Shown here: positions 57,685-64,000 of the stretch, in pieces
How the letters are laid out: every line of letters starts with the position of its first letter
How positions within the stretch are numbered: the first letter of the stretch is position 1
Assembly (NCBI RefSeq): GCF_000332095.2
Contig: NZ_KI913949.1
Location: 4,674,769-4,738,768, forward strand
DNA: 64,000 nucleotides
Reading direction: 5' to 3'
Source of the DNA: Leptolyngbya sp. PCC 6406
GTDB taxonomy: Bacteria; Cyanobacteriota; Cyanobacteriia; Phormidesmidales; Phormidesmidaceae
The notes under the pieces: generated by a model
Told to the model about the DNA's origin: nothing
Databases searched by the model: none
Seen by the model: only the letters and a program-made list of their open reading frames with translations
Translations under genes and position numbers: made by a program

Positions 57685-58851
57685 CTATTGATCCTGATCG
57701 CGCACCAGAGTCAAAATTTCCAGATTGAGGCTGTCGAGGGCTTGCATCATATTCCAAACCTCCCACTCCATCTCCTCGGCAGGGCTCATAAGCCCCCTTA
57801 TTCTATAGCCACCACACTGGGTCAAGGGGCGTAACGGGGGGGAGCCAAAAGGGGACTCTAGGGAGGCCATCAGATCCACCATGAGATCCAGCATAGCCAG
57901 TAGAAAGGCGCGGCGGGTGACGGGGGCCTCGTCTGCGATCGCGATGGCAGGTAGCGGTATAAACTGCGCTATTTGCTGAGGGGATTGGGGAGCGATCGCC
58001 TCCCTGGAGGACGTTTGGGCAAGGTTGCCTTTAACGGTGGGCGGTGCCCACCCTGCCGTCGTTGAATTTTCCCCTGAATTCGTCTTGGTGGCCTCCAGCA
58101 GAGCCAGGGATCGCCGCACCTCTTGCAGCATCGTCAGCAGCTCTTGAATCAGCCGATCGGCGTCGTACAAAAAATGCTCGTGCTGTCCCAGGCCCCCCGT
58201 CGGGTCTTGAAATTCGTGATAGAGGGTTTCTACATAGACCAGGAACTCGGCGCAGGAGAGGGGCACATCGTCCTGGGCGGGGTCGAGATAGGCGGCAAGA
58301 TCGAGGTTTACAAAGCGTCTGAGCAACTGCTCGTATTCAATGTAGGTGTGGTGATCATCAGCACGAATTAGCTCCAGCAGGGCTTCGGCCTCGATGTCAT
58401 CAAAGGGAGGAAAAATAGTGCGTAAGCTGAGGGGGGTAGAGTGCTGCGCGCCTGGGGTTGGCCATGGCTCAGACAGCGCTTTGGTTTGGAAGGGGGCCAT
58501 CTGGCGGTAGGCATCTTCGATCTGGCGGGGGACGCGCCCGCGCAGGTAGGCCATGTCACTGCCCAGGGCATTGCAGGCGGTGGTGATGGCGTGCGATCGC
58601 ACCACCCACCTCTCCTCCACTTCGGCCCAAAGTAAGGCCATGATCCGGCTATATTCACCCCCCAGCAGCGGTTGTTCCAGATCCCTCGACTGCAACTCAG
58701 CCCAGGGCAGGGGCGCTTCATCCGTAGACTGCTCTGGGATATCGGTGGCCTGACTTTCCCCGTGCAGCTCGGCGCTGGCATCTGCCAGGGCGGTTCCCTG
58801 GGCCAACAGCAATAGCGCTAAGCATCCGCCCGCAGCGTGCCTCCAAGCCAT
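57685..58851 (-). CDS. Secreted helical protein, unrecognised
   Basis: The 388-residue product has a signal peptide (WRHAAGGCLALLLLAQGTAL, cleaved after ALADAS). The rest is mainly helical with many Glu, Arg and Leu: RIMALLWAEVEERWVVRSHA, ALLELIRADDHHTYIEYEQL, ADRLIQELLTMLQEVRRSL. There are a few cysteines (ITTACNALGS, LSCAEFLVY, LTQCGGYRI). The end contains LDLMVDLMASLESPF. No domain was recognised. It is the middle gene of the segment between the R-g arms, on the same strand as the lipoprotein. Confidence 0.72.
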   Translation of the reverse strand: MAWRHAAGGCLALLLLAQGTALADASAELHGESQATDIPEQSTDEAPLPWAELQSRDLEQPLLGGEYSRIMALLWAEVEERWVVRSHAITTACNALGSDMAYLRGRVPRQIEDAYRQMAPFQTKALSEPWPTPGAQHSTPLSLRTIFPPFDDIEAEALLELIRADDHHTYIEYEQLLRRFVNLDLAAYLDPAQDDVPLSCAEFLVYVETLYHEFQDPTGGLGQHEHFLYDADRLIQELLTMLQEVRRSLALLEATKTNSGENSTTAGWAPPTVKGNLAQTSSREAIAPQSPQQIAQFIPLPAIAIADEAPVTRRAFLLAMLDLMVDLMASLESPFGSPPLRPLTQCGGYRIRGLMSPAEEMEWEVWNMMQALDSLNLEILTLVRDQDQ

Positions 58852-59000
58852 CTCGATTTCCTCCCCTGCAAATTTACATCGTGCTTTAGACTGCTGTCTT
58901 CATAGCGGGCACAGAAGTTTCAGACAGGTTGACAATTCGTAAGGTGACCCCCACGGTATTGGTCTAATAAAGCAGGTGGAGAAGCTAATTGAGGAATACT

Positions 59001-59267
59001 ATGACGACTTCAGGAACGCATGGAACCGTTACTTCCCAGACGGAAATTAGCAATATTTCCGCTAACGGTCTGTGGCTGCTCTGCCGCGATCGCGAATATT
59101 TCTTGCCCTACGACCAATTCCCTTGGTTCAAAGACGCACCCATCAAGCACGTTTTTAACCTAGAAGAGCCCCACCCCGGTCATCTCTACTGGCCCGATCT
59201 CGATGTCGATCTCTCCCTTGACATCATCCAGCACCCAGAGCGATTTCTCTGCATAGCCAAATCCTAA
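59001..59267 (+). CDS. DUF2442 domain protein
   Basis: From ATG 59001 the product has 88 residues. The sequence ISNISANGLWLLCRDREYFL, DQFPWFKDAPIKHVFNLEEP and LYWPDLDVDLSLDIIQHPER is the whole DUF2442 domain. This small family is common near toxin-antitoxin genes and other accessory DNA and has no proven function. Its partner (often a DUF4160 protein) is not present. It is the last gene inside the R-g-bounded segment and the only one on the plus strand. Confidence 0.85.
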   Translation: MTTSGTHGTVTSQTEISNISANGLWLLCRDREYFLPYDQFPWFKDAPIKHVFNLEEPHPGHLYWPDLDVDLSLDIIQHPERFLCIAKS

Positions 59268-59321
59268 GATCCCCAGCACCCTGATCGATAACCATTCCCT
59301 GCTGGGCCGTCAGGATGGGGT

Positions 59322-59457
59322 ATCAACGGAAGCCGAGACAATATTGGTTCCGAGGAATTCAGGAGTCAGAAGTCAGAATCCAGTACTCTCCTAGATTCTG
59401 GCTCCTAACTCCTAACTCCTCCCCAAGGGATTTGTCCCGCTTTGAGTTGATACCCTC
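59322..59457 (-). repeat. Long repeat R-g, right arm (inverted)
   Basis: Inverted copy of 56207-56340, about 136 bp with most positions identical. The inner and outer 20 bp also agree, so a homologous recombination substrate of more than 100 bp is present on either side of 3 kb. After it begins a 115-bp gap to the next gene. Confidence 0.85.
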
Positions 59458-59573
59458 AGGGGGTTCGGGGGGTTGAGTTTACTTATCTGTTGCAATGCCA
59501 GCGGATACTATGGCCTTAACGCAACTTCTTTAATGCTTGGAACTTCAGCCTGCAACATGGGGGGCAAACACCA

Positions 59574-60695
59574 ATGAGCGAATATCAGTACTATGAATTT
59601 CAAGCCCTCGATCGCGCCCTGACACCCCAAGAACAGGAAACCCTGCAAGCGCTGTCAAGTCGAGCCCACATTACCCCCCACAGGGCCAGCTTTGTCTACA
59701 ACTATGGCGACTTTCGGGGTGACCCAGAGGCCATATTGACCAAGTATTTTGACGCGATGCTCTACATCGCCAACTGGGGCACCTGGCAGCTCATGTTTCG
59801 CTTGCCCAAAGCGCTGGTTGATCTTGCATGGTTCAAACCCTATGAGATCGAGGATGCGATCGCTATCTCTACCACCGCCCACCACCTGATTCTCAACATT
59901 AAGATTCAGGAAGAAGATGGCATGGTGGGTTGGGTCGAGGGCGAAGGCTGGCTACCCCGGCTATTACCCCTGCGTGATGACCTGTTGGCGGGTGACCTAC
60001 GGTTGCTGTATTTGGTCTGGTTGCGGGTATGTCCTAACCTGATGGAGTATGGCGAGGATGAAGACCCGACTGAGCCGCCCCTACCGCCCAACCTGGAGAA
60101 ACTAACCCCGCCCCTAAAGGCATTTGTGGAGTTAGTGGAGCTGGACAACGACCTGATTGCCGCCGTCGCTCAGACTAGCCCTAGCCATCGGCCAGCCCCG
60201 GTCCCGTCTCTAGAAGAGTGGCTCCCCCAGCTAACCGAGGCAGAACGTCAGCAATTTTTGCTGAAACTGGTTCGGAGAGAACCCCACGTCGATCTGCAAT
60301 TGATTAACCGACTGAAGGAGTTGGCGGGGGCTGATTCCCCCCTACCGCTAGCCTCAGAGCAAGAACGGCGGCGATTTTCGGATCTGGTGGCGATCGCCGA
60401 CGATGTGGCGGCCAAGCGCCAACGAAAGGAGAAAGCTGCCGCCAAAAGGCAGCGTATCAAAGAGCTGGAGGCCCTGGCTCCTAAGGCGACCCAAACCTGG
60501 GATCGGGTACTAGATTTGATTCAGGTGAAACAGGCCCATGCCTACGATGAGGCCACAAGATTAATCGAAGACCTGCGGGACTTGGCTGAGCACCAGGGAC
60601 AGTTGCCTGTCTTTAGCCAGCGCTTAGAGCGGCTCAAGGCAGACTATCGCAATCGCCCCGCGCTCATGAGGCGACTGCAATTGATTAAGACGTAA
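59574..60695 (+). CDS. Conserved hypothetical protein with a coiled-coil region
   Basis: The 373-residue protein begins SEYQYYEFQALDRALTPQEQ and contains ALSSRAHITPHRASFVYNYG and DFRGDPEAILTKYFDAMLYI with ANWGTWQLMFRLPKALVD. I remember this N-terminal pattern as widespread in cyanobacteria and actinobacteria in proteins of unknown function. From about residue 260 the sequence is lysine/arginine/alanine-rich and helical (AAKRQRKEKAAAKRQRIKEL), suggesting a coiled coil that binds nucleic acid. No catalytic motif stands out. It is followed after about 40 bp by the STAND/HigB remnant. Confidence 0.75.
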   Translation: MSEYQYYEFQALDRALTPQEQETLQALSSRAHITPHRASFVYNYGDFRGDPEAILTKYFDAMLYIANWGTWQLMFRLPKALVDLAWFKPYEIEDAIAISTTAHHLILNIKIQEEDGMVGWVEGEGWLPRLLPLRDDLLAGDLRLLYLVWLRVCPNLMEYGEDEDPTEPPLPPNLEKLTPPLKAFVELVELDNDLIAAVAQTSPSHRPAPVPSLEEWLPQLTEAERQQFLLKLVRREPHVDLQLINRLKELAGADSPLPLASEQERRRFSDLVAIADDVAAKRQRKEKAAAKRQRIKELEALAPKATQTWDRVLDLIQVKQAHAYDEATRLIEDLRDLAEHQGQLPVFSQRLERLKADYRNRPALMRRLQLIKT

Positions 60696-60731
60696 AGTAC
60701 TTTGTTGTAATGGGCTACCGCCATCCCCGCT

Positions 60732-60971
60732 ATGACCGGATTTGAACCCCTGATCGGAGCCGCCGCCGCTGGCCTGGGCGGTCTGATCACCAGCTTGGTG
60801 AAAGACAAGGGCAGCGAAACCCTGAACAGGCTGGACTGGGACATCGGTAAAAATCTGACCCTGAAAAAGGCGATGGTGGGCTATGTGCGCCGCTACATTG
60901 ATCGCCATCGTATTTGTTTTGGCTGGTCGGAGCAGGGAGCCACTGAGGTTGAAATTGTTGATTATCACTAG
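60732..60971 (+). pseudogene. Chimeric remnant: STAND NTPase N-terminus joined to HigB C-terminus
   Basis: The first 59 of the 79 residues (TGFEPLIGAAAAGLGGLITS, then LVKDKGSETLNRL) have the character of the N-terminus of cyanobacterial NACHT/STAND proteins. The last 20, RICFGWSEQGATEVEIVDYH, are exactly the conserved end of HigB-type toxins (RICF-x-W...VEIVDYH stop). A HigA antitoxin starts 12 bp later, the normal HigBA spacing. So a recombination has replaced most of the toxin with the start of a STAND gene. Neither protein can function in this form. A small leftover protein may still be made. Confidence 0.72.
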
Positions 60972-60983
60972 AGTCGCTGGCCT

Positions 60984-61289
60984 ATGAGAGTCCCCACCCA
61001 CCGCCCCCCAACCCACCCTGGTGAAATGTTGCTAGAGGAATTTTTAGCGCCACTGGAGATCTCTACCAAGGGGTTAGCGACTTCCATCAATATGCCAGTC
61101 GCGACGATTGAGGCTGTGATAAATCAACAACAGAGCTTAACGCCGGGATTGGCTCTGCGATTGGCCAAGTTTTTTGCCACGTCTGTGGATTTTTGGCTGA
61201 CCTTGCAATTGCGATGGGATCTCTATCAAGCCCAGCAGGAGGAAGCAGAAGCCTTGGCTGAGATTCATCCCTATCAAGCTGCTTCTTGA
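60984..61289 (+). CDS. higA: HigA-family antitoxin (partner toxin truncated)
   Basis: The 101-residue protein has the HigA pattern: HPGEMLLEEFLAPLEISTKG at the start, then a helix-turn-helix (LATSINMPVATIEAVINQQQ) and the family closing LTPGLALRLAKFFATSVDFW. It normally binds the HigB mRNA-cleaving toxin and represses its own operon. Here the upstream toxin has only its last 20 residues (60912-60971), so the antitoxin is an orphan. It may still act as a repressor or neutralise another HigB encoded elsewhere. Confidence 0.9.
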   Translation: MRVPTHRPPTHPGEMLLEEFLAPLEISTKGLATSINMPVATIEAVINQQQSLTPGLALRLAKFFATSVDFWLTLQLRWDLYQAQQEEAEALAEIHPYQAAS

Positions 61290-61391
61290 CCTCTTTTCTA
61301 CCTGAACTCCTATTCACTTCTATGTGAACATCCTGCAAATCATGCTGGGCAACCTAGTACACCCAGGCCGAAATAAGCTTGCTATTCTGTC

Positions 61392-61500
61392 GCGCCAGCC
61401 CAAAATTGTCCGGTCCCCTCGCCCCCTTGGAGAGGGCTAGGGAGAGGGGCCGAGTGTGTCACGATAGAACGGCCAGGGTATTTCCGCCGCCCAGCACTAG
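61392..61500 (-). repeat. Dispersed repeat R-f, copy 2
   Basis: The reverse complement (AGTACTAGTGCTGGGCGGCGG to GGGGACCGGACAATTTT) matches 44846-44945 with about one change in seven. It occupies most of the gap between the antitoxin and the next small gene. Confidence 0.72.
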
Positions 61501-61557
61501 TACTGGCTGGCAGAAAAGGATTGATCATTGTGAAGGCATCCACCCAAAAAAAGTCAG

Positions 61558-61785
61558 TCATTCTTGGCCAAGCTTATGTTTTTGGGCAAGGTAGTCTGAT
61601 ACCTGCTGGCGCATTTCTACTTTGCTGGCAGAACGTTGTCTTGCAGTGAATGCTCCGTAGAAGTCAGTAATTTTTTTGGAGGAAGGGTTCACTAACTTAA
61701 TCTTCTCGATAAACTCCGCCACCTGTAGAAGTTGACGTTGATCGAGATCAGCAAGCTTCTGCTGAATATGGCTGAGGGTTGTCAT
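61558..61785 (-). CDS. Small antitoxin-like protein
   Basis: The 75-residue product has a first helical half (TLSHIQQKLADLDQRQLLQV, AEFIEKIK) and a basic second half (ITDFYGAFTARQRSASKVEM). The LLQVAEFIE-x-IK pattern and size are typical of short antitoxin-like proteins in cyanobacteria. No toxin gene follows on the minus strand, since the R-f repeat comes next. It could be an orphan. The family is not certain. Confidence 0.6.
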   Translation of the reverse strand: MTTLSHIQQKLADLDQRQLLQVAEFIEKIKLVNPSSKKITDFYGAFTARQRSASKVEMRQQVSDYLAQKHKLGQE

Positions 61786-61837
61786 TGTGCGAGAGAAGGG
61801 TTGTTCCTATGGGTGTGTTATGCACGTCTTTATGTGG

Positions 61838-62078
61838 GCGGTGCATTGCGGCTAAGGGGGTTGGTCTCGGAGTTGCGAAGGAGGTTGGTGCCGCGAATGC
61901 ACCCTACGGGAATTCTGGAGGTGTGCGTCGCGTAACGCCAATGCGAGGCTATGCCAACGCGAAGCAATGCACCAAAATCTATCAACCGTGAGCGGTGCAT
62001 TGCGGCCAGGAAGGTTAATCTCATATTTGCCAAGGATATTGATGCCGCGAATGCACCCTACGGGCATTCTGGAGGTGG
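61838..62078. repeat. REP array, left flank of the RAYT gene
   Basis: Three related units lie in 240 bp: 61838-61916 and 61988-62071 as direct copies, each running from GCGGTGCATTGCGGC to GCGAATGCACCCTACGGG, with a shorter reversed unit between them (CGCGAAGCAATGCACC at about 61958). The core GGTGCATT/AATGCACC is an inverted repeat. Such units are what RAYT transposases recognise and move. Confidence 0.82.
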
Positions 62079-62094
62079 TGCGTCTTGTCTGGCT

Positions 62095-62577
62095 ATGCCG
62101 AATTATCGACGTTTTCATGGTGCTGGTGGCAGCTATTTCTTTACCCATGTCACCTATCAACGCTACCCGTGGCTATGTACCGATCTGGGCAGACAGTCCC
62201 TGAGGGAGGCTATCGTTACCATCCGCAAAAAGTACCCCTTTACCATTGATGCTTTTGTCTTACTGCCTGATCATTTGCACTGTATTTGGACGTTGCCTGA
62301 GGAGGACAGCGACTATGGCAAGCGGTGGCGATTAATCAAGCTGATGGTTACCAAGGCGTGTGGCCAAAAATTGGCGCTGCCCTCGGAGAAAACTCTGTCA
62401 GGCGAACGGCGACAGGAAGGTAATCTCTGGCAGCGCCGCTATTGGGAGCATTGTCTCCGCGATCAGCAGGATTTCATCAACCATTGCGAGTACATTCACC
62501 ACAATCCGGTGAAACACGGCTTGGTTGCTTGTCCTACCGATTGGCCCTATTCCAGCATCCATCGATATTTAACGTAG
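62095..62577 (+). CDS. REP-associated tyrosine transposase (RAYT, IS200-like)
   Basis: From ATG 62095 the product has 160 residues (the earlier start at 61951 would run through REP DNA). The HUH motif is LPDHLHCIWTLP. The catalytic tyrosine is in HCEYIHHNPVKHGLV. The start PNYRRFHGAGGSYFFTHVTY and the QRRYWEHCLRDQQDFINHC helix are typical. This Y1 transposase cuts single strands at folded REP sequences. All catalytic residues are present, so it may be active. It is embedded in its REP array at 61838-62832, a unit known as a REPtron. A decayed fragment is at 53793-53879. Confidence 0.92.
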   Translation: MPNYRRFHGAGGSYFFTHVTYQRYPWLCTDLGRQSLREAIVTIRKKYPFTIDAFVLLPDHLHCIWTLPEEDSDYGKRWRLIKLMVTKACGQKLALPSEKTLSGERRQEGNLWQRRYWEHCLRDQQDFINHCEYIHHNPVKHGLVACPTDWPYSSIHRYLT

Positions 62578-62586
62578 GTACAAACG

Positions 62587-62832
62587 TAGGGTGCATAACG
62601 CCAAGGCGAGGCTCCGCCAACGCGAAGCAATGCACCAAAACCGTGGCCGCAATGCACCGCAAGCCGTGGCCGCAATGCACCAAAAACCGTAGGGTGCATT
62701 CGCGAAGCAATGCACCGCAAGCCGTGGCCACAATGCACCGAAACCTATCTGTGGGCGGTGCATTGTGGCTAAGGGGGTTGGTCTCGCTGTTGCGAGGGAG
62801 GTTGGTGCCGCGAATGCACCCTACGGGCTGGC
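62587..62832. repeat. REP array, right flank of the RAYT gene
   Basis: At least five AATGCACC or GGTGCATT cores in alternating orientation, linked by GCAAGCCGTGGCCGC-type spacers. 62689-62716 is identical to 53889-53916 (inverted). 62753-62832 is a direct copy of 61838-61916 with a few changes. Spacing between cores is irregular (about 20-45 bp), not that of a CRISPR. Confidence 0.82.
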
Positions 62833-62833
62833 T

Positions 62834-62966
62834 ACGTTTGCTAGTGGCGACCGATCTGGTGCCAGAGGAGCGCATGAGGGGATTGATGGGTGAGTCGGAA
62901 GAGTTGGTGAAGATTATGTCGAAGATTGTGGTGAGTGCGAAGGGGAAGAATAAAGTTCAAAGTTAA
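62834..62966 (+). pseudogene. C-terminal fragment of a four-helix bundle (23S rRNA IVP-like) protein
   Basis: The last 44 codons of a plus-strand frame give LLVATDLVPEERMRGLMGES followed by EELVKIMSKIVVSAKGKN. This resembles the last helices of the four-helix bundle family related to intervening sequence proteins of 23S rRNA. Nothing similar precedes it; the REP array does. It ends 11 bp before the end of the NACHT-GUN4 gene on the other strand. The match is short, so confidence is low. Confidence 0.4.
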
Positions 62967-62977
62967 AAATTCAAAGT

Positions 62978-64000
62978 TCAAAAAGGGTGGATTTTGATGT
63001 TTTTGAATTTACAATTTTGCATTAAACCGCTACAGTTTACAAGTCTCGGTGCGAGAGAAGAAGACAACAAATCCACAATCAATGAATCACCAAGGGCAAC
63101 CCAGATGGGAGATTCTCCCTCCGGAGATAAAGAGGGATTCGCTTGGAGGTTGTCGTAGTTCAGATATTCGCCGCCTTTGCGCCAGCCGACGCGATCCGCA
63201 AATTTTTCGAAAGTGTCTTTATGATACTGGCCATCGAGTGGGTTGCCTGTCTCTACATAGATTTTCTTTTGCACGCTAAAGCCAAATTTGCCCCGGCTAT
63301 ACTTCACCCATAGCCCATCTATGGTCAACAGCTCGTCGCAGGGAAAGTTCAGCAGTTCTTCCGAATCAAACCACTGCCCGTCTTCCTTGCCAACGGTTGT
63401 AATCATCAGTCGATAGGTCTCTTGATCGGCTTCTCGCCACTGGCCATTTTTGAGGTAGTCCTCTAGCTGTTGATAGCGCGAGGTGGTGACGGTTTGCTGG
63501 AGTCCCTTTAGCTCCTCCTCTAGTTCTGGGGTCAGGCGTTTGGTGGTGTCTTGCCAGCAGGCGTAGGCCAGGTCGGTGGCTCCCCGGTCGAGCATGGCTC
63601 GCAACAGGGGGGCGGGTTTCACCTGGGCGGCGTAGAGGGAAATGGTGGGTTTCCACCAATCATCGGCAAAGTGGTCGTAGAGCAATTCTTCTTGTCCGAT
63701 GCGGGCCAGTTCGGCGGCGGTCAGGTATTCCTGAAAGCTGAGGTGGGCAAATTCGTACTCGTCCTCCTGCTGCACCAGCAGCTCACTAATCTGCACCACT
63801 TGGTCGATAAATTCCGCTGCATCCACAGCTTCTTCCTGCTGGTGCAGGCATTGGGTCATAAAGCGCCGCAGATCCCCTTGGGGAATGCGCTCTTGGCGCT
63901 GCTGCATCATGTGCAGGGCCAGCATTTGCAACAGGGTTTGGGCTTCGCACTGGGTCAGCAAGGAGTCGAGTTCGCGGGCGCGGGGACGGTCTTTGAGTTG
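62978..64000 (-). CDS. NACHT-type STAND protein with C-terminal GUN4 domain (N-terminus outside window)
   Basis: The frame is open to the right edge, so the NTPase domain itself is not visible, only 340 C-terminal residues. The first part (ELDSLLTQCEAQTLLQMLAL, FAHLSFQEYLTAAELARIGQ) is the helical region that follows NACHT NTPases; EFAHLSFQEYLTA is diagnostic. From about residue 180 the GUN4 domain appears: RYQQLEDYLKNGQWREADQE, FPCDELLTIDGLWVKYSRGK, FGFSVQKKIYVETG and EKFADRVGWRKGGEYLNYDN. GUN4 binds porphyrins and activates magnesium chelatase. As a sensor on a STAND protein it may detect tetrapyrroles or control cell fate. The tail after the domain (PRLVNCSGLMQNCKFK) is not family-like. 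Confidence 0.85.
   Translation of the reverse strand, partial: QLKDRPRARELDSLLTQCEAQTLLQMLALHMMQQRQERIPQGDLRRFMTQCLHQQEEAVDAAEFIDQVVQISELLVQQEDEYEFAHLSFQEYLTAAELARIGQEELLYDHFADDWWKPTISLYAAQVKPAPLLRAMLDRGATDLAYACWQDTTKRLTPELEEELKGLQQTVTTSRYQQLEDYLKNGQWREADQETYRLMITTVGKEDGQWFDSEELLNFPCDELLTIDGLWVKYSRGKFGFSVQKKIYVETGNPLDGQYHKDTFEKFADRVGWRKGGEYLNYDNLQANPSLSPEGESPIWVALGDSLIVDLLSSSLAPRLVNCSGLMQNCKFKNIKIHPF

Noticed and set aside
62587-62832. A CRISPR array
   Set aside because: The repeated cores alternate in orientation, vary in length, have irregular short spacers and are REP units linked to the RAYT gene.
62442-62966. A 174-residue plus-strand frame over the end of the RAYT gene and the REP array
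   Set aside because: Most of it is translated REP DNA and a shadow of the transposase; only the last 44 codons have family character.

Overview
The window is cyanobacterial chromosome. The HIP1 octamer GCGATCGC is scattered through nearly every gene, and the gene content is diagnostic: a Rubisco activase with a small-subunit-like tail, plastocyanin, cytochrome c-550 (PsbV), solanesyl diphosphate synthase, a COP23 protein, a group 2 sigma factor, GUN4 and V4R domains, phycobiliprotein-like proteins and a PEP-CTERM protein. Coding regions are GC-rich. No rRNA, tRNA or CRISPR array was recognised, and the genus cannot be fixed from this sequence.

Layout. 1-5.8 kb (all minus strand): a flavoprotein cut by the window edge, a GNAT acetyltransferase, an orphan family 3 solute-binding protein, an HTTM membrane protein and a WD40 Ser/Thr kinase. 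6.4-9.7 kb: two convergent second-messenger enzymes, each with an N-terminal receiver (a GGDEF diguanylate cyclase and a class III adenylate cyclase). 9.8-14.8 kb: methyltransferase, COP23 protein, P-loop kinase, sigma factor and LuxR-type regulator. 15.0-18.7 kb: a PAS histidine kinase, a single-domain receiver and a receiver-histidine kinase in a row, probably one phosphorelay. 19.4-22.2 kb: Rubisco activase and moaA.

22.4-28.4 kb is the most interesting region: seven genes on one strand, encoding an unrecognised protein, two phycobilisome-fold proteins without the bilin cysteine, two V4R proteins, a short protein with a repeated FFS...WEG motif, and a Ser/Thr kinase. From memory of the families, it looks like a variant of the Synechocystis slr0144-slr0152 photosystem II assembly operon, without the ferredoxin and TPR genes.

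28.9-41.4 kb is mostly housekeeping and photosynthesis: RidA, CYTH phosphatase, solanesyl diphosphate synthase, an enlarged signal peptidase I, petE, psbV and accD. It also holds a decayed Uma2 gene, a squalene/phytoene-synthase-like protein, a PRC-barrel protein, a PEP-CTERM protein and a truncated Lin0512-family gene. 41.7-56.2 kb carries envelope and transport genes: lipoproteins, a WG-repeat protein, an ABC exporter, PhoX, a phospholipase D-like protein with an EF-hand, Ogt and an AMIN amidase.

56.2-64 kb is accessory DNA: a 3-kb segment between long inverted repeats, a STAND/HigB chimeric remnant beside an intact higA, a second antitoxin-like gene, an IS200-like REP-associated transposase (RAYT) in its REP array, and the C-terminal part of a NACHT-GUN4 protein running off the right edge. 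Several families of dispersed, often inverted, 40-200 bp repeats lie between genes across the whole window, with a second RAYT remnant at 53.8 kb.
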